Shown: piece by piece, positions 25,803 to 34,331 of the stretch
How the letters are laid out: every line of letters begins with the position of its first letter
How positions within the stretch are numbered: the first letter of the stretch is position 1
Source: Kosakonia sacchari SP1
Lineage (GTDB): Bacteria > Pseudomonadota > Gammaproteobacteria > Enterobacterales > Enterobacteriaceae
Length of the DNA: 64,000 nucleotides
Reading direction: 5' to 3'
Assembly: GCF_000300455.3 (NCBI RefSeq)
Contig: NZ_CP007215.2
Coordinates: 3,224,001 to 3,288,000, forward strand
Made by a program: the position numbers and the translations under genes
Notes under the pieces: generated by a model
Seen by the model: only the letters and a program-made list of their open reading frames with translations
The model's database searches: none
What the model was told of the DNA's origin: nothing

Positions 25803-26411
25803 ATGTTAGAGAGCCTGAATTACACCCTCTTTTACTGGATTAACGCCACGCCAGACTCTCCGCGCTGGCTGATTGCGTTTGCCGATTTTGCCGCCAGCGA
25901 TTTGATCAGCATTGTGCCGCTGCTGGCGGTTGGCCTCTGGTTATGGGGTCCACGCGAGCAAGTGAATGCGCAACGCCAACTGGTGATAAAAGTCACGCTG
26001 GCAATGCTGGTCAGTCTCTGCTGTTCGGCGTTGCTGGGGCATTTTTTCCCGCACGATCGCCCCTTTGCCGATCGCGTGGGCTACAACTTCCTGCACCACG
26101 CGCCGGATAGTTCTTTCCCGAGCGATCACGGCACGGTGATCTTCACCTTTGCGGTCGCTTTCCTTGCCTGGCACCGTTTGTGGTCGGGCGCGCTGTTGAT
26201 GGTCATCGGTCTGACCATCGCGTGGTCACGCGTTTATCTTGGCGTGCACTGGCCGCTGGATATGCTCGGCGCGCTGCTGGTGGGTATCGGCGGCTGTTTG
26301 TCGGCGCAAATCCTCTGGCAAGGCTTTGGCCCGGCGCTCTACCACAGTGTGCAACAACTCTATCGAGCCTGTTTCGCCATGCTGATTCGCCGCGGCTGGG
26401 TACGTGACTAA
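25803..26411 (+). CDS. ybjG: undecaprenyl-diphosphatase YbjG
   Basis: PAP2-family undecaprenyl pyrophosphate phosphatase, 202 residues. The three phosphatase motifs are visible: HFFPHDRP, SFPSDHGT and SRVYLGVHWPLD. It is an inner-membrane enzyme that recycles the lipid carrier of cell-wall synthesis. The start at MLESLNYTLF aligns with E. coli; the ribosome site is weak. Regulation by PmrA is suggested by the box upstream. Confidence 0.93.
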   Translation: MLESLNYTLFYWINATPDSPRWLIAFADFAASDLISIVPLLAVGLWLWGPREQVNAQRQLVIKVTLAMLVSLCCSALLGHFFPHDRPFADRVGYNFLHHAPDSSFPSDHGTVIFTFAVAFLAWHRLWSGALLMVIGLTIAWSRVYLGVHWPLDMLGALLVGIGGCLSAQILWQGFGPALYHSVQQLYRACFAMLIRRGWVRD

Positions 26412-26436
26412 GCCCTGAGGCAAAGGTAATATGAAC

Positions 26437-26464
26437 GCCCTGCTCAATGCAGGGCTTTCTTTTA
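26437..26464 (+). terminator. terminator after ybjG
   Basis: GCCCTGC, TCAAT, GCAGGGC followed by TTTCTTTTA. It ends 13 bases before the deoR start codon. Confidence 0.88.
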
Positions 26465-26476
26465 TTCAGGGGAATT

Positions 26477-27235
26477 ATGGAAACAAGACGCGACGAACGG
26501 ATAGGCCAGCTGCTGGCGGCGCTCAAGCGCAGCGATAAACTGCACCTGAAAGAGGCGGCGACGCTGCTTGGCGTATCTGAAATGACCATTCGCCGCGATC
26601 TCAGCGCCAACAGCGCGCCGGTCGTGCTGCTGGGCGGTTACATCGTCCTGGAGCCGCGCTCCGCCAGCCATTATCTGTTAAGCGACCAAAAAAATCGTCT
26701 GGTAGAAGAGAAGCGCCACGCGGCAAAACTTGCCGCCGGGCTACTTAAAGCACATCAGATGGCCTTTTTCGATTGTGGCACCACCACGCCATGGATCATT
26801 GAAGCCATTGCGGACGATCTGCCCTTCACCGGCGTCTGTTACTCGCTGAATACCTTTCTGGCATTACAGGAAAAACCGCAGTGTCGCGCCATTCTCAGTG
26901 GTGGTGAGTTTCACGCCAGTAACGCCATTTTCAAACCATTGAATTTCAACGAAACGCTGAATAATCTGCGCCCGGATATCGCCTTTTATTCGGCGGCGGG
27001 CGTGCATGCCGAGCAAGGCGCGACCTGTTTTAATCTGGAAGAGTTGCCGGTAAAACACTGGGCGATGGCCTGCGCGCAATACCACGTTCTGGTGGTGGAT
27101 CACAGCAAGTTCGGCAAAGTGCGTTCGGCCTGCATGGGGCCATTGAGCCGCTTTGATGTGCTGGTCAGTGATTGTCGCCCCGACGAGGCGCTGGAGAACG
27201 AAGCAAAAAAACACCAGTTAACGTTGCTCTATTGA
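26477..27235 (+). CDS. deoR: deoxyribose operon repressor DeoR
   Basis: DeoR, 252 residues, same length as in E. coli. The N-terminal DeoR helix-turn-helix (LHLKEAATLLGVSEMTIRRDL) is followed by a sugar-phosphate sensing domain (FFDCGTTTPWIIEAI). It represses deo and nupG genes; deoxyribose 5-phosphate releases it. The start METRRDER follows AGGGGAA. Confidence 0.95.
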   Translation: METRRDERIGQLLAALKRSDKLHLKEAATLLGVSEMTIRRDLSANSAPVVLLGGYIVLEPRSASHYLLSDQKNRLVEEKRHAAKLAAGLLKAHQMAFFDCGTTTPWIIEAIADDLPFTGVCYSLNTFLALQEKPQCRAILSGGEFHASNAIFKPLNFNETLNNLRPDIAFYSAAGVHAEQGATCFNLEELPVKHWAMACAQYHVLVVDHSKFGKVRSACMGPLSRFDVLVSDCRPDEALENEAKKHQLTLLY

Positions 27236-27257
27236 CCGTGCCCGGCTGGGCACGGTC
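27234..27257. terminator. terminator between deoR and dacC
   Basis: Perfect ten-base stem GACCGTGCCC/GGGCACGGTC with a GGCT loop between the convergent genes. T-runs are poor. Confidence 0.7.
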
Positions 27258-27266
27258 GAGGTTGTA

Positions 27267-28469
27267 TCAGGAGAACCAGCCGCCAAACCACTGATGAAAT
27301 TTCAGCAACACAAAATCCCACATCCGGCCAATGAAACCGGCCTCTTTCACCGCTTCCATCACCACCAGCGGGCGTTGCTCAATCGTTTTACCGTTCAACT
27401 GAAAATCGATGGTGCCCACCACCTGACCTTTGGTCAGCGGAGCCTGCAGTTCCGGCTGCGTTAAGGTGTAGCTGGCTTTCAGGTTATTCAGTTGCCCCTT
27501 AGGAATGGTGATAGATCCTGCTTCACCCGCGCCAAGTTTCGCTTCACTCTCATCGCCAAACCACACGCGCTGGCTGACAAATGTCGCGTCAGGTTTAATA
27601 GGCGTGACCGTGTCGAAGAAACGGAAACCCCAGGTAAGCAATTTTTCCGACTCATTAAAGCGGATGCGGTCCGTTTTCGCCCCCAGCACTACGGAAATCA
27701 GGCGCATATCACCTTGCGTCGCCGAGGCCACCAGGTTGTAACCCGCGCCATCGGTGGTGCCGGTTTTCATGCCATCCACGTTCATGCCGGTGTTCCACAG
27801 CAACCGGTTACGGTTCGGCTGGCGGATTTTATTGAAGGTGAACTCTTTTTCTTTATGAATGGCATACTCATCCGGCACATCATGAATCAGTGCCTTGCCG
27901 AGCAGCGCCATATCGCGCGCGGTGCTGAACTGCCCCGGCGCATCCAGGCCGTGCACCGTTTTAAAGGTGGTATTGGTCAGGCCGAGTTTTTGCGCATAGC
28001 TGTTCATCAGGCTTACGAATGAGTCCTGGCTGCCCGCCACGAAATCTGCGATAGCGATACTGGCATCGTTGCCGGACTGGATAATCACGCCTTTGTTGAG
28101 ATCGGCAACGGAAACCTGGTCGCCGGGTTTCAGGAACATCAGCGAGGAACCACGCAGCGCCGGGTTACCGGTCGCCCAGGCGTCTTTGCCGACGGTCACT
28201 GTATCAGTGAGATGAATTTTTCCGGCTTTCAACGCCTGGCCAACTACATAGCTGGTCATCAGCTTCGTGAGGCTGGCAGGATCAAGCTTCTCGTCAGCGT
28301 TGCCTTCTGCCAGCACCTTACCGCTGGCGTAATCCATCAGGATCCACGCCCTCGCATCGACGGTAGGCGCACCCGGCGTTTGTTCCACCGCGTACAACGA
28401 AGGGGAGAAAAGCATCAACAGCGCAGAGCCCGCAACCAGGCTGCGAAGGGATAAAGAGAAATGCGTCAT
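27267..28469 (-). CDS. dacC: D-alanyl-D-alanine carboxypeptidase DacC (PBP6)
   Basis: PBP6, 400 residues. It trims the terminal D-alanine from peptidoglycan stem peptides in the periplasm. A signal peptide (about 1-26) is followed by the three active-site motifs SLTK, SGN (IIQSGNDAS) and KTG (DGMKTGTT), then the beta-rich stalk domain and a C-terminal amphipathic membrane anchor ([13 protein letters not shown]). The start MTHFSLSL matches E. coli; the frame is open seven codons upstream. Confidence 0.95.
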   Translation of the reverse strand: MTHFSLSLRSLVAGSALLMLFSPSLYAVEQTPGAPTVDARAWILMDYASGKVLAEGNADEKLDPASLTKLMTSYVVGQALKAGKIHLTDTVTVGKDAWATGNPALRGSSLMFLKPGDQVSVADLNKGVIIQSGNDASIAIADFVAGSQDSFVSLMNSYAQKLGLTNTTFKTVHGLDAPGQFSTARDMALLGKALIHDVPDEYAIHKEKEFTFNKIRQPNRNRLLWNTGMNVDGMKTGTTDGAGYNLVASATQGDMRLISVVLGAKTDRIRFNESEKLLTWGFRFFDTVTPIKPDATFVSQRVWFGDESEAKLGAGEAGSITIPKGQLNNLKASYTLTQPELQAPLTKGQVVGTIDFQLNGKTIEQRPLVVMEAVKEAGFIGRMWDFVLLKFHQWFGGWFS

Positions 28470-28633
28470 AGGGGCCACCCGAGTATCCATTCAAAAACGT
28501 CACAACACCGTGCCGCAACAAACGGTCAGTAATAGCGCACAAACGGAACGAAAAAAACCGTCACTGGGTAAAGTTTTTAAAGTTTACGCAATAACCGCGT
28601 GGTGCGTGCCGTTTGTGCTGAATATTTATCCCC

Positions 28634-28750
28634 TGAATAATTCGAGTTGCACCTTGCGCGTTGAGCCGTGCTTGCGCTGGCACCGAAGGAGCGACGCTTA
28701 CGAAGGAACCGGTAACAAAACCCGCGCATCTGCAACTTGAAGAATGACGG
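28634..28750. repeat. ERIC-like repeat with a divergent centre
   Basis: The left end (TGAATAATTCGAGTTGCA) and right end (TGCAACTTGAAGAATGACGG) match the ends of the enterobacterial ERIC element, but the centre lacks the usual ERIC core (AGGAGCTTACATAAGTAAGTG). It is either a diverged ERIC or a related element with the same ends. It lies between dacC and gstB, about 55 bases before the gstB start. Confidence 0.6.
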
Positions 28751-28805
28751 AGATTGGCACACGATGAATGTCACACCGACACTCATTCACACCACTGAGG
28801 TAAAA

Positions 28806-29435
28806 ATGATAACGCTATGGGGCAGAAATAACTCGACTAATGTCAAAAAAGTTCGCTGGCTGCTGGAAGAGCTGGAATTACCGTACCAGCATATTCTGGC
28901 GGGCAGAGAATTCGGCGTGAACCATGAGCCTGAGTATCTGGCAATGAACCCGAATGGTCTGGTGCCGCTGCTGCGTGATGATGAAACCGATGTGGTGCTG
29001 TGGGAATCCAACACCATCGTGCGTTATCTGGCGGCGCAGTACGGCCAGGGCCGTTTGTGGGTGGAATCCCCTGCTGAGCGTGCGCAAGGGGAAAAGTGGA
29101 TGGACTGGGCGCTGAGCACCCTTTCGCCAAAACATGGCCCACTATTACAGGGACTGGTGCGCACCGCGCCGGAACAGCGTGACAACGCCGCGATTGAAGC
29201 CAATAAAAACGCGCTGGATGAGCTGTTCGCGCTGCTCGACGATGTGCTGGCAAAACAGGCGTGGCTTTCCGGGGAAGCGTTTGGCTGCGGGGATATTGCC
29301 GTCGCTCCGTTTATCTATAACCTTTACAACATTCCCGGATTACGCTGGGCACCGCACGCCAACCTGCAACGCTGGTATGCGCAATTGTGCGAACGCCCCG
29401 GCTTCAAAAACGCGGTAATGATCCCGGTAACCTGA
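28806..29435 (+). CDS. gstB: glutathione S-transferase GstB
   Basis: GstB (YliJ), 209 residues. The N-terminal thioredoxin-like domain starts [18 protein letters not shown] and has the glutathione-binding [10 protein letters not shown] near residue 65; the C-terminal domain is all helical. In E. coli it conjugates glutathione to bromoacetate and similar electrophiles. GAGG precedes the ATG; the frame is open 23 codons upstream. Confidence 0.92.
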   Translation: MITLWGRNNSTNVKKVRWLLEELELPYQHILAGREFGVNHEPEYLAMNPNGLVPLLRDDETDVVLWESNTIVRYLAAQYGQGRLWVESPAERAQGEKWMDWALSTLSPKHGPLLQGLVRTAPEQRDNAAIEANKNALDELFALLDDVLAKQAWLSGEAFGCGDIAVAPFIYNLYNIPGLRWAPHANLQRWYAQLCERPGFKNAVMIPVT

Positions 29436-29553
29436 GTATTTTTTTGACCGGTGGCGCTGGCATTATCACCTGCTGTTGATGGTAAAATGCGTCCGGCGCC
29501 ATCCGGTCCTCCCACGCGGCAATTCGCCGGTCTCGCGTCCAGGCGCAGAGAGG

Positions 29554-30021
29554 TTACTCCTCATCACCCTCGCCATCCGCAAACAGCGGGTCGTCTTCTA
29601 AAGGAGCCAGGCTACTTTCATCCCACTCGATCTCATCCATTGCGTAGTCCATCAGATCTACTTCACAGCACTCCTCCAGCAGCGCTTCTGCCTCATCAAG
29701 GAGTTCGATTGCATCCTGATAAAACGGCATCACGTCAGGTTCGGCCACTTCGTCATTATTTATCGCGTCGAGTTTATGGATAGCAAAATCGATATTTTGC
29801 AAACTCTCCTGCAAAAGCGCCACCTCTTCGCCACACTCTATACCCGAAATTACCGCAGCATGATCATCACTCAGCGCGTCATCCCGCTGAGTAAAAGCGT
29901 GACCGGCTAAGCCAGATTGTCTGGCGACCGACAGAAATGATTGTGATCTTTTCTTTAAAAAATTAGCCCGTTCTAATGAAAGACCCAACTGCTCAGTGGC
30001 GATATTATCCATCATACCCAT
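29554..30021 (-). CDS. unknown acidic protein near the flagellin gene
   Basis: A 155-residue protein with a basic helical N-terminus (residues 15-35) and a strongly acidic C-terminal half (DEAEALLEECCEVDLMDYAM and the end EDDPLFADGEGDEE). No family recognised. It is the second gene of a two-gene unit with the next upstream gene on the same strand, 46 bases apart. The ATG could also be two codons downstream. Confidence 0.6.
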   Translation of the reverse strand: MGMMDNIATEQLGLSLERANFLKKRSQSFLSVARQSGLAGHAFTQRDDALSDDHAAVISGIECGEEVALLQESLQNIDFAIHKLDAINNDEVAEPDVMPFYQDAIELLDEAEALLEECCEVDLMDYAMDEIEWDESSLAPLEDDPLFADGEGDEE

Positions 30022-30067
30022 CTCGTAAAGTGATATAAGATTTTCGTTACTGCTAAATAATTATTTT

Positions 30068-30421
30068 TCACATGGCTTGCATGCGGTACTGAACCGAAAC
30101 ACGCCGAAGCAATACCGGGACGGTTTCTATATATTGAAAGCAGGTGCTAATGGCGTTACTCATTTCTCTGGGGGAGCTGGAATTTAAATAATCATCCAAT
30201 GTTATCAACGCACACTCATAGGTAAATAAAAAATCGGTCAACTCTGGCGGATATGGCTGCAGCGTCAGTTCATCGCGAAGCTCATTATACAGGGCCATCA
30301 ATTTTTTCAGCGCAACGCAGGCATCTGTCCTTTTGTTTTCAAATGCATGCTCATTCAATGCAAGTTTGATAATGGCAAGTAGCGATCGATGAACGTTGGT
30401 ATATTTTGAGTTAAGAAACAT
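30068..30421 (-). CDS. unknown small helical protein near the flagellin gene
   Basis: A 117-residue, probably all-helical protein (MFLNSKYTNVHRSLLAIIKL). A good GAGGTGA site precedes the ATG. Size and helical character recall flagellar chaperones (FliS/FliT type), and the gene lies 1.9 kb from a flagellin gene, but I see no real sequence match. Function unknown. Confidence 0.6.
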   Translation of the reverse strand: MFLNSKYTNVHRSLLAIIKLALNEHAFENKRTDACVALKKLMALYNELRDELTLQPYPPELTDFLFTYECALITLDDYLNSSSPREMSNAISTCFQYIETVPVLLRRVSVQYRMQAM

Positions 30422-30631
30422 GAGTCACCTCTGACATCATAAATTTGCCAGCGTCTACACCCGGCGTTTTATTGACGATTAAGCGCGATAAAAAAGACAC
30501 ATTCTAAAAAGACCCAGCACTACTGCTGAGAGACAAACACTTATCAAAAACGTAATGTTTGTATCTCAACATATTTTTATAGCCAGCGATCATGTCGCCG
30601 TGATTACCGTTTAATTAAGACAATAAAATCA

Positions 30632-31522
30632 CTACAACGTATTCAGCCTTGCGTTAATTCGGCCACCGACATCGCTGCCAAAACTATAATATTTTTCCTT
30701 CATAATATCGCCTTCACGCACCATCATAAAAACCCGGCGCGATAAATTATTATCTTTGATATTAATATATTTAATACTATTGTGTTCGTTACCAAGCGTT
30801 GAAAGTTTCGGGAAAAAGGAGACATTATCCGAATGTTTTACCATATATCTGATGGTTTCCAGATCGTTTGAAATACTCCGTGCATGGTTGAGTATCTCCT
30901 CGCTGCCAGGTTCAAGATTGAGATGTTCTGGCATCGATGTGGTCATAATGAGCTTATGTTTTTTCAACTCATTGAGATCAATCACTTCTTGTTGAGACAG
31001 CGGATGGCTGTTGTTTACGCCCAGGACAAATTGCTCTTCATAGAGCTGAGCTTCAAGGAAGTTATCGTTATCAATAGGCCCAATCAGTAATCCCAACTGT
31101 AATTGCCCTTTTCCTAACATATTCAGTAAATTATCTTCGCTGACTTCATGGAGCTTGATCTCATTATCCGGGAATTTTTCTTTGAAGGCGCTGAACAGAT
31201 CTTCATATATATAGGAACCAAGCGTCGGGGTGACACCAATATTGATAACGCCAACCGGCTGAAAACGCAGCCGCTGGGCTAATTCATGCAGGTTATGTAC
31301 CTCACGAAGAATATTTTCAATCAGCGGCAACAAATGCAAACCGATCGGCGACAGGCTAAACCCTTTGCCTTTACGATGCAGTAGTGGAATGCCTAATTCC
31401 TCTTCCAGTTTTTTGATTTGAATGCTCAGGGTGGGTTGAGAAACATCGCACTCCTCAGCCGCCTTCTGAAAATTCATATGTTTTATCAACGCGACGAAGT
31501 ATTCCAAATCTTGCGTTCTCAT
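30632..31522 (-). CDS. LysR-family regulator
   Basis: A 296-residue LysR-type regulator. The N-terminal helix-turn-helix (MRTQDLEYFVALIKHMNFQ, then VSQPTLSIQIKKLEEELG) resembles OxyR, but the effector domain has no cysteine, so it is not a thiol peroxide sensor. It is divergent from the flagellin gene with a 754-base gap between, and may control it or the two unknown genes downstream. GGAG lies ten bases before the ATG. Confidence 0.85.
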   Translation of the reverse strand: MRTQDLEYFVALIKHMNFQKAAEECDVSQPTLSIQIKKLEEELGIPLLHRKGKGFSLSPIGLHLLPLIENILREVHNLHELAQRLRFQPVGVINIGVTPTLGSYIYEDLFSAFKEKFPDNEIKLHEVSEDNLLNMLGKGQLQLGLLIGPIDNDNFLEAQLYEEQFVLGVNNSHPLSQQEVIDLNELKKHKLIMTTSMPEHLNLEPGSEEILNHARSISNDLETIRYMVKHSDNVSFFPKLSTLGNEHNSIKYINIKDNNLSRRVFMMVREGDIMKEKYYSFGSDVGGRINARLNTL

Positions 31523-32276
31523 AAAGCCAACTCTCCCGTGTGCAGACAAAAAACACAAAAACATCACACAACATAAGCCTTTTATATTTCAGCCAGGGTA
31601 GCAAACACAACCGCGACTGATGCGTGATTTTTCGTGCTAAATTTAATTTAAGTGCCATTTTCGGCACAACTATTCAGTTATTTGTTATATAAACAACGCT
31701 GTATTCTTTCTTATCAGTAATCGAAAATCTGGCACAAAACTTTAATTGTTAATTCATATCGTCAACCGTTTAATAGGATGCAACGATGCAATAATGTAAG
31801 AATTTGCTTTTAGTACCCACACAATGGGCAACATTTAACCTTTTCAGACAAATAACGTCGAAGACAACAACCTATTTAAATATCAGCCTAACAGCATCCT
31901 TGCGTCAGGAAAAGCGAATTTACCTGCTTTAAACTTACAAAAAATAATCTTTTCGCCAAGATCATTCAATAATACTTAATTATAGTTTAGCAATACTAAA
32001 ACAAGTTGGTACGGTTATTCTTATTTATCGACAACCTATCCGGAATTATGATCGGGCATACCTATAAATATTATTAAGATAGAATATTCCAGCGGCAATT
32101 AAAATATATTTACAACCACTATTAGCCATAAAATCATCGCATTAAATCGTTTCATTTATAAAAATAAACTATTAGGCATTTAAATTTAAAGTTTTATTCC
32201 CTGCGGACGATATCCATTTCGCCCAGCGATATTGGGCAATACTGATAGATTAATTCTTTATTTCTGGAGAAATGAA
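31523..32276. promoter_or_regulatory. long AT-rich gap between LysR gene and flagellin
   Basis: About 750 bases, very AT-rich, with no gene that I can support. The only clear element is the sigma-28 promoter close to the flagellin. The length and low GC suggest silencing by H-NS or several regulator sites. Confidence 0.5.
32187..32213 (+). promoter_or_regulatory. sigma-28 (FliA) promoter of the flagellin gene
   Basis: TAAAGTTT, 11 bases, GACGATAT against the consensus TAAAGTTT-N11-GCCGATAA. The -35 is exact and the -10 has two differences. It is 63 bases upstream of the start codon, typical for flagellin genes. Confidence 0.85.
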
Positions 32277-33182
32277 ATGGCCGTTATTAATACCAACACC
32301 TTGTCTTTAATGACCCAAAATAACCTGAGCAAATCTCAGTCTTCTTTAGGAACGTCTATTGAGCGTTTGTCATCCGGCCTGCGTATTAATAGCGCAAAAG
32401 ATGATGCGGCTGGTCAGGCAATTGCTAACCGTTTCACGTCAAATATTAATGGCCTTTCCGTTGCGGTGCGTAACGCGAATGACGGCATTTCACTGGCGCA
32501 GACCACCGAAGGCGCACTGAGCGAAGTGAATAATAACCTGCAGCGTATTCGCGACCTGACTGTGCAGGCGCAGAATGGCTCCAACTCAGCATCCGATGTC
32601 GACTCCATCCAGGCGGAAGTTAACCAGCGTATGGAAGAGATCAACCGTATTACCACCCAGACCGACTTTAACGGCCTGAAAGTGCTGAATACCGGCTCGG
32701 GCGACAGCCAGTATAATTTCCAGGTTGGCGCGAAAGATGGTGAAACCATCAGCATTACCGTGAGCAGCAGCGACGCATTCAACCTCTACAACACCACCGG
32801 TGCAACGGCCGCAACAACAGGCCAGATCGTCAACGGCAGCGCACGTTCTACTGACGCGCATGGTTTCGACGTGCTGCAGGGCGTTGTCAGCTCCGGCGGC
32901 ACCACCGACGGTAATCCGCTGGCCGATCTGGATAAAGCCATCAAAGCCGTGGATACTGAACGCAGCCTGCTCGGTGCTTCCCAGAACCGTTTTGAATCAA
33001 CGATTTCCAACCTGAACAATACGACGAACAACCTGTCGGCAGCGCGCAGCCGTATTCAGGATTCTGACTACGCGACAGAAGTTTCTAACATGTCCCGTTC
33101 GCAGATCCTGCAACAAGCTGGTAGCTCCGTACTGGCGCAGGCTAACCAGGTTCCTCAAACCATGCTGTCCCTGCTGCGTTAA
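32277..33182 (+). CDS. short flagellin (FliC paralogue)
   Basis: A 301-residue flagellin. The conserved D0/D1 parts are complete: N-terminal AVINTNTLSLMTQNNLSKSQ and C-terminal AQANQVPQTMLSLLR. The central variable region is only about 50 residues (about 170-220), so D2/D3 domains are lacking; E. coli FliC is near 500. It is not next to fliD/fliS or other structural genes, so it is probably a second flagellin. GGAG precedes the ATG, and a sigma-28 promoter drives it. Confidence 0.93.
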   Translation: MAVINTNTLSLMTQNNLSKSQSSLGTSIERLSSGLRINSAKDDAAGQAIANRFTSNINGLSVAVRNANDGISLAQTTEGALSEVNNNLQRIRDLTVQAQNGSNSASDVDSIQAEVNQRMEEINRITTQTDFNGLKVLNTGSGDSQYNFQVGAKDGETISITVSSSDAFNLYNTTGATAATTGQIVNGSARSTDAHGFDVLQGVVSSGGTTDGNPLADLDKAIKAVDTERSLLGASQNRFESTISNLNNTTNNLSAARSRIQDSDYATEVSNMSRSQILQQAGSSVLAQANQVPQTMLSLLR

Positions 33183-33189
33183 GTGGTGT

Positions 33190-33221
33190 GAAATCCGCTT
33201 ACCTCCTTCAGAGCGGATTTC
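33190..33221 (+). terminator. first hairpin after the flagellin gene
   Basis: GAAATCCGCT/AGCGGATTTC arms with a 12-base loop, eight bases after the stop. It has no T-run, so it may stabilise the mRNA end rather than terminate. Confidence 0.6.
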
Positions 33222-33302
33222 AAAGATGTAATTCCTTGACTAACACCCGCTTTGTCATGAGGGCGGGCTTCATTGAGCATAACGAATTTATTTTTCTTTT
33301 TT

Positions 33303-33338
33303 ATCCCGCATATGTTGATGGCATTGCGGGATTTTTTT
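33303..33338 (+). terminator. terminator of the flagellin transcript
   Basis: ATCCCGCA and TGCGGGAT arms with a 14-base loop followed by a run of seven T residues. This is the likely end of the flagellin mRNA. Confidence 0.8.
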
Positions 33339-33375
33339 ATTGAAAGGAATGCGTTTTTTATGCGAGATAAACAGC

Positions 33376-33407
33376 AAAAAAAGTGAATGCAATAATATTG
33401 CATTCAC
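33376..33407 (-). terminator. terminator of the cheZ paralogue
   Basis: Ten-base perfect arms GTGAATGCAA/TTGCATTCAC with loop TAATA, followed on the minus strand by seven T residues. It lies 64 bases after the stop of the cheZ-like gene. Confidence 0.85.
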
Positions 33408-33470
33408 CAAAAGAACAATTAGAGGATATCAATAAGCACAACAACGAGGGTGAAGCACTTACAACATAAA

Positions 33471-34085
33471 TTACAGGCCAAGGCTATTCAGCAACTCGTC
33501 AATATCCTCTTGCCCGGTCGGTTGCGTAGCTGAATCAGCGCAGGCTTTATTGATGGCCGCGCGCCCTTCTCGCGGTACGTTTTCTAACAGCACATTCAGG
33601 AACTCTTTCTCAATATTTTCCAGCAACGCCATCATGCGCAAAATAATCCGCGCCGTGGTATCCGGGAAATCCTGCGCCATCATAATTTCCCGCAGGTAAG
33701 ATTTGGTGGCTTCGGTGCAAGTCGGCACTGAACCCAGCCAATCACGCGTGGCGCGGGCAAGCGCCATCGTCTCGTCGATACTTGCGGCTTCATCATTATG
33801 CTGCTGCCATTGCGCAAGCAACTGGCTGGCTTGCTGGCTCAGTTGCTCCTGCAGGGGTTGTGTCAGTTCGATATAGTTGAGCGTCTTACCCGATGCCTGC
33901 GCGGTAAGATCAACCACATATTGCAACCGGCTACGCGCATCCGGGATAGAGTTAGCCAGTTCAACAATGGTGATATCGTGACCTAACTCACGCAGGCTAC
34001 TTCGTAACATGCGGGTGACGTTGCCAATGCGGGAAATCAATTCATAAATATCCGTCGACGCCCCCGAAATACCTTGATGATGCAT
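33471..34085 (-). CDS. CheZ paralogue, possibly phosphatase-dead
   Basis: A 204-residue CheZ-family protein. E. coli CheZ (214 residues) removes phosphate from CheY-P with Asp143 and Gln147 (sequence DLTGQ, from memory). Here the same helix reads AQDFPDTTARIILRMM, giving Asp142 but Arg146 at the Gln position. The C-terminal CheY-binding tail is kept (EDIDELLNSLGL against DDLLDSLGF). It may therefore bind CheY-P without dephosphorylating it. The start MHHQGIS follows AAAGGAG; a sigma-28 promoter lies just upstream. It is not beside cheY or other che genes. Confidence 0.85.
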   Translation of the reverse strand: MHHQGISGASTDIYELISRIGNVTRMLRSSLRELGHDITIVELANSIPDARSRLQYVVDLTAQASGKTLNYIELTQPLQEQLSQQASQLLAQWQQHNDEAASIDETMALARATRDWLGSVPTCTEATKSYLREIMMAQDFPDTTARIILRMMALLENIEKEFLNVLLENVPREGRAAINKACADSATQPTGQEDIDELLNSLGL

Positions 34086-34123
34086 TATTACTTCTCCTTT
34101 AACGCATACTCTAAGATATTCAG

Positions 34124-34150
34124 TTATCGGCAATCGCTGCTGGCACTTAA
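34124..34150 (-). promoter_or_regulatory. sigma-28 promoter of the cheZ paralogue
   Basis: On the minus strand TTAAGTGC, 11 bases, GCCGATAA. The -10 is a perfect FliA consensus, and the -35 keeps four or five of eight bases. It ends 38 bases before the start codon. Confidence 0.8.
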
Positions 34151-34305
34151 ATAAAAGACGCCATATAGCCAGCCGCTATAAAAATAAAAATGGCGGCATT
34201 ATTTTATTTAAAAACAATTAACAGAAAACATTTATATAAAAACAAAATATAGCTTTTCCCTGTTAACGGCAGAAAGAAAAAAGCCACGACTAATACGCTG
34301 AATAA

Positions 34306-34328
34306 AGAAAGGGGAATATCCCCTTTCT
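34306..34328 (-). terminator. hairpin after yliI
   Basis: AGAAAGGGG/CCCCTTTCT arms with an AATAT loop just past the yliI stop, followed on the minus strand by TTTATT. A moderate terminator. Confidence 0.7.
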
Positions 34329-34331
34329 GCT

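Noticed and set aside
30632-31522. LysR gene as OxyR
   Set aside because: The sensor domain has no cysteines, so the redox switch is missing.
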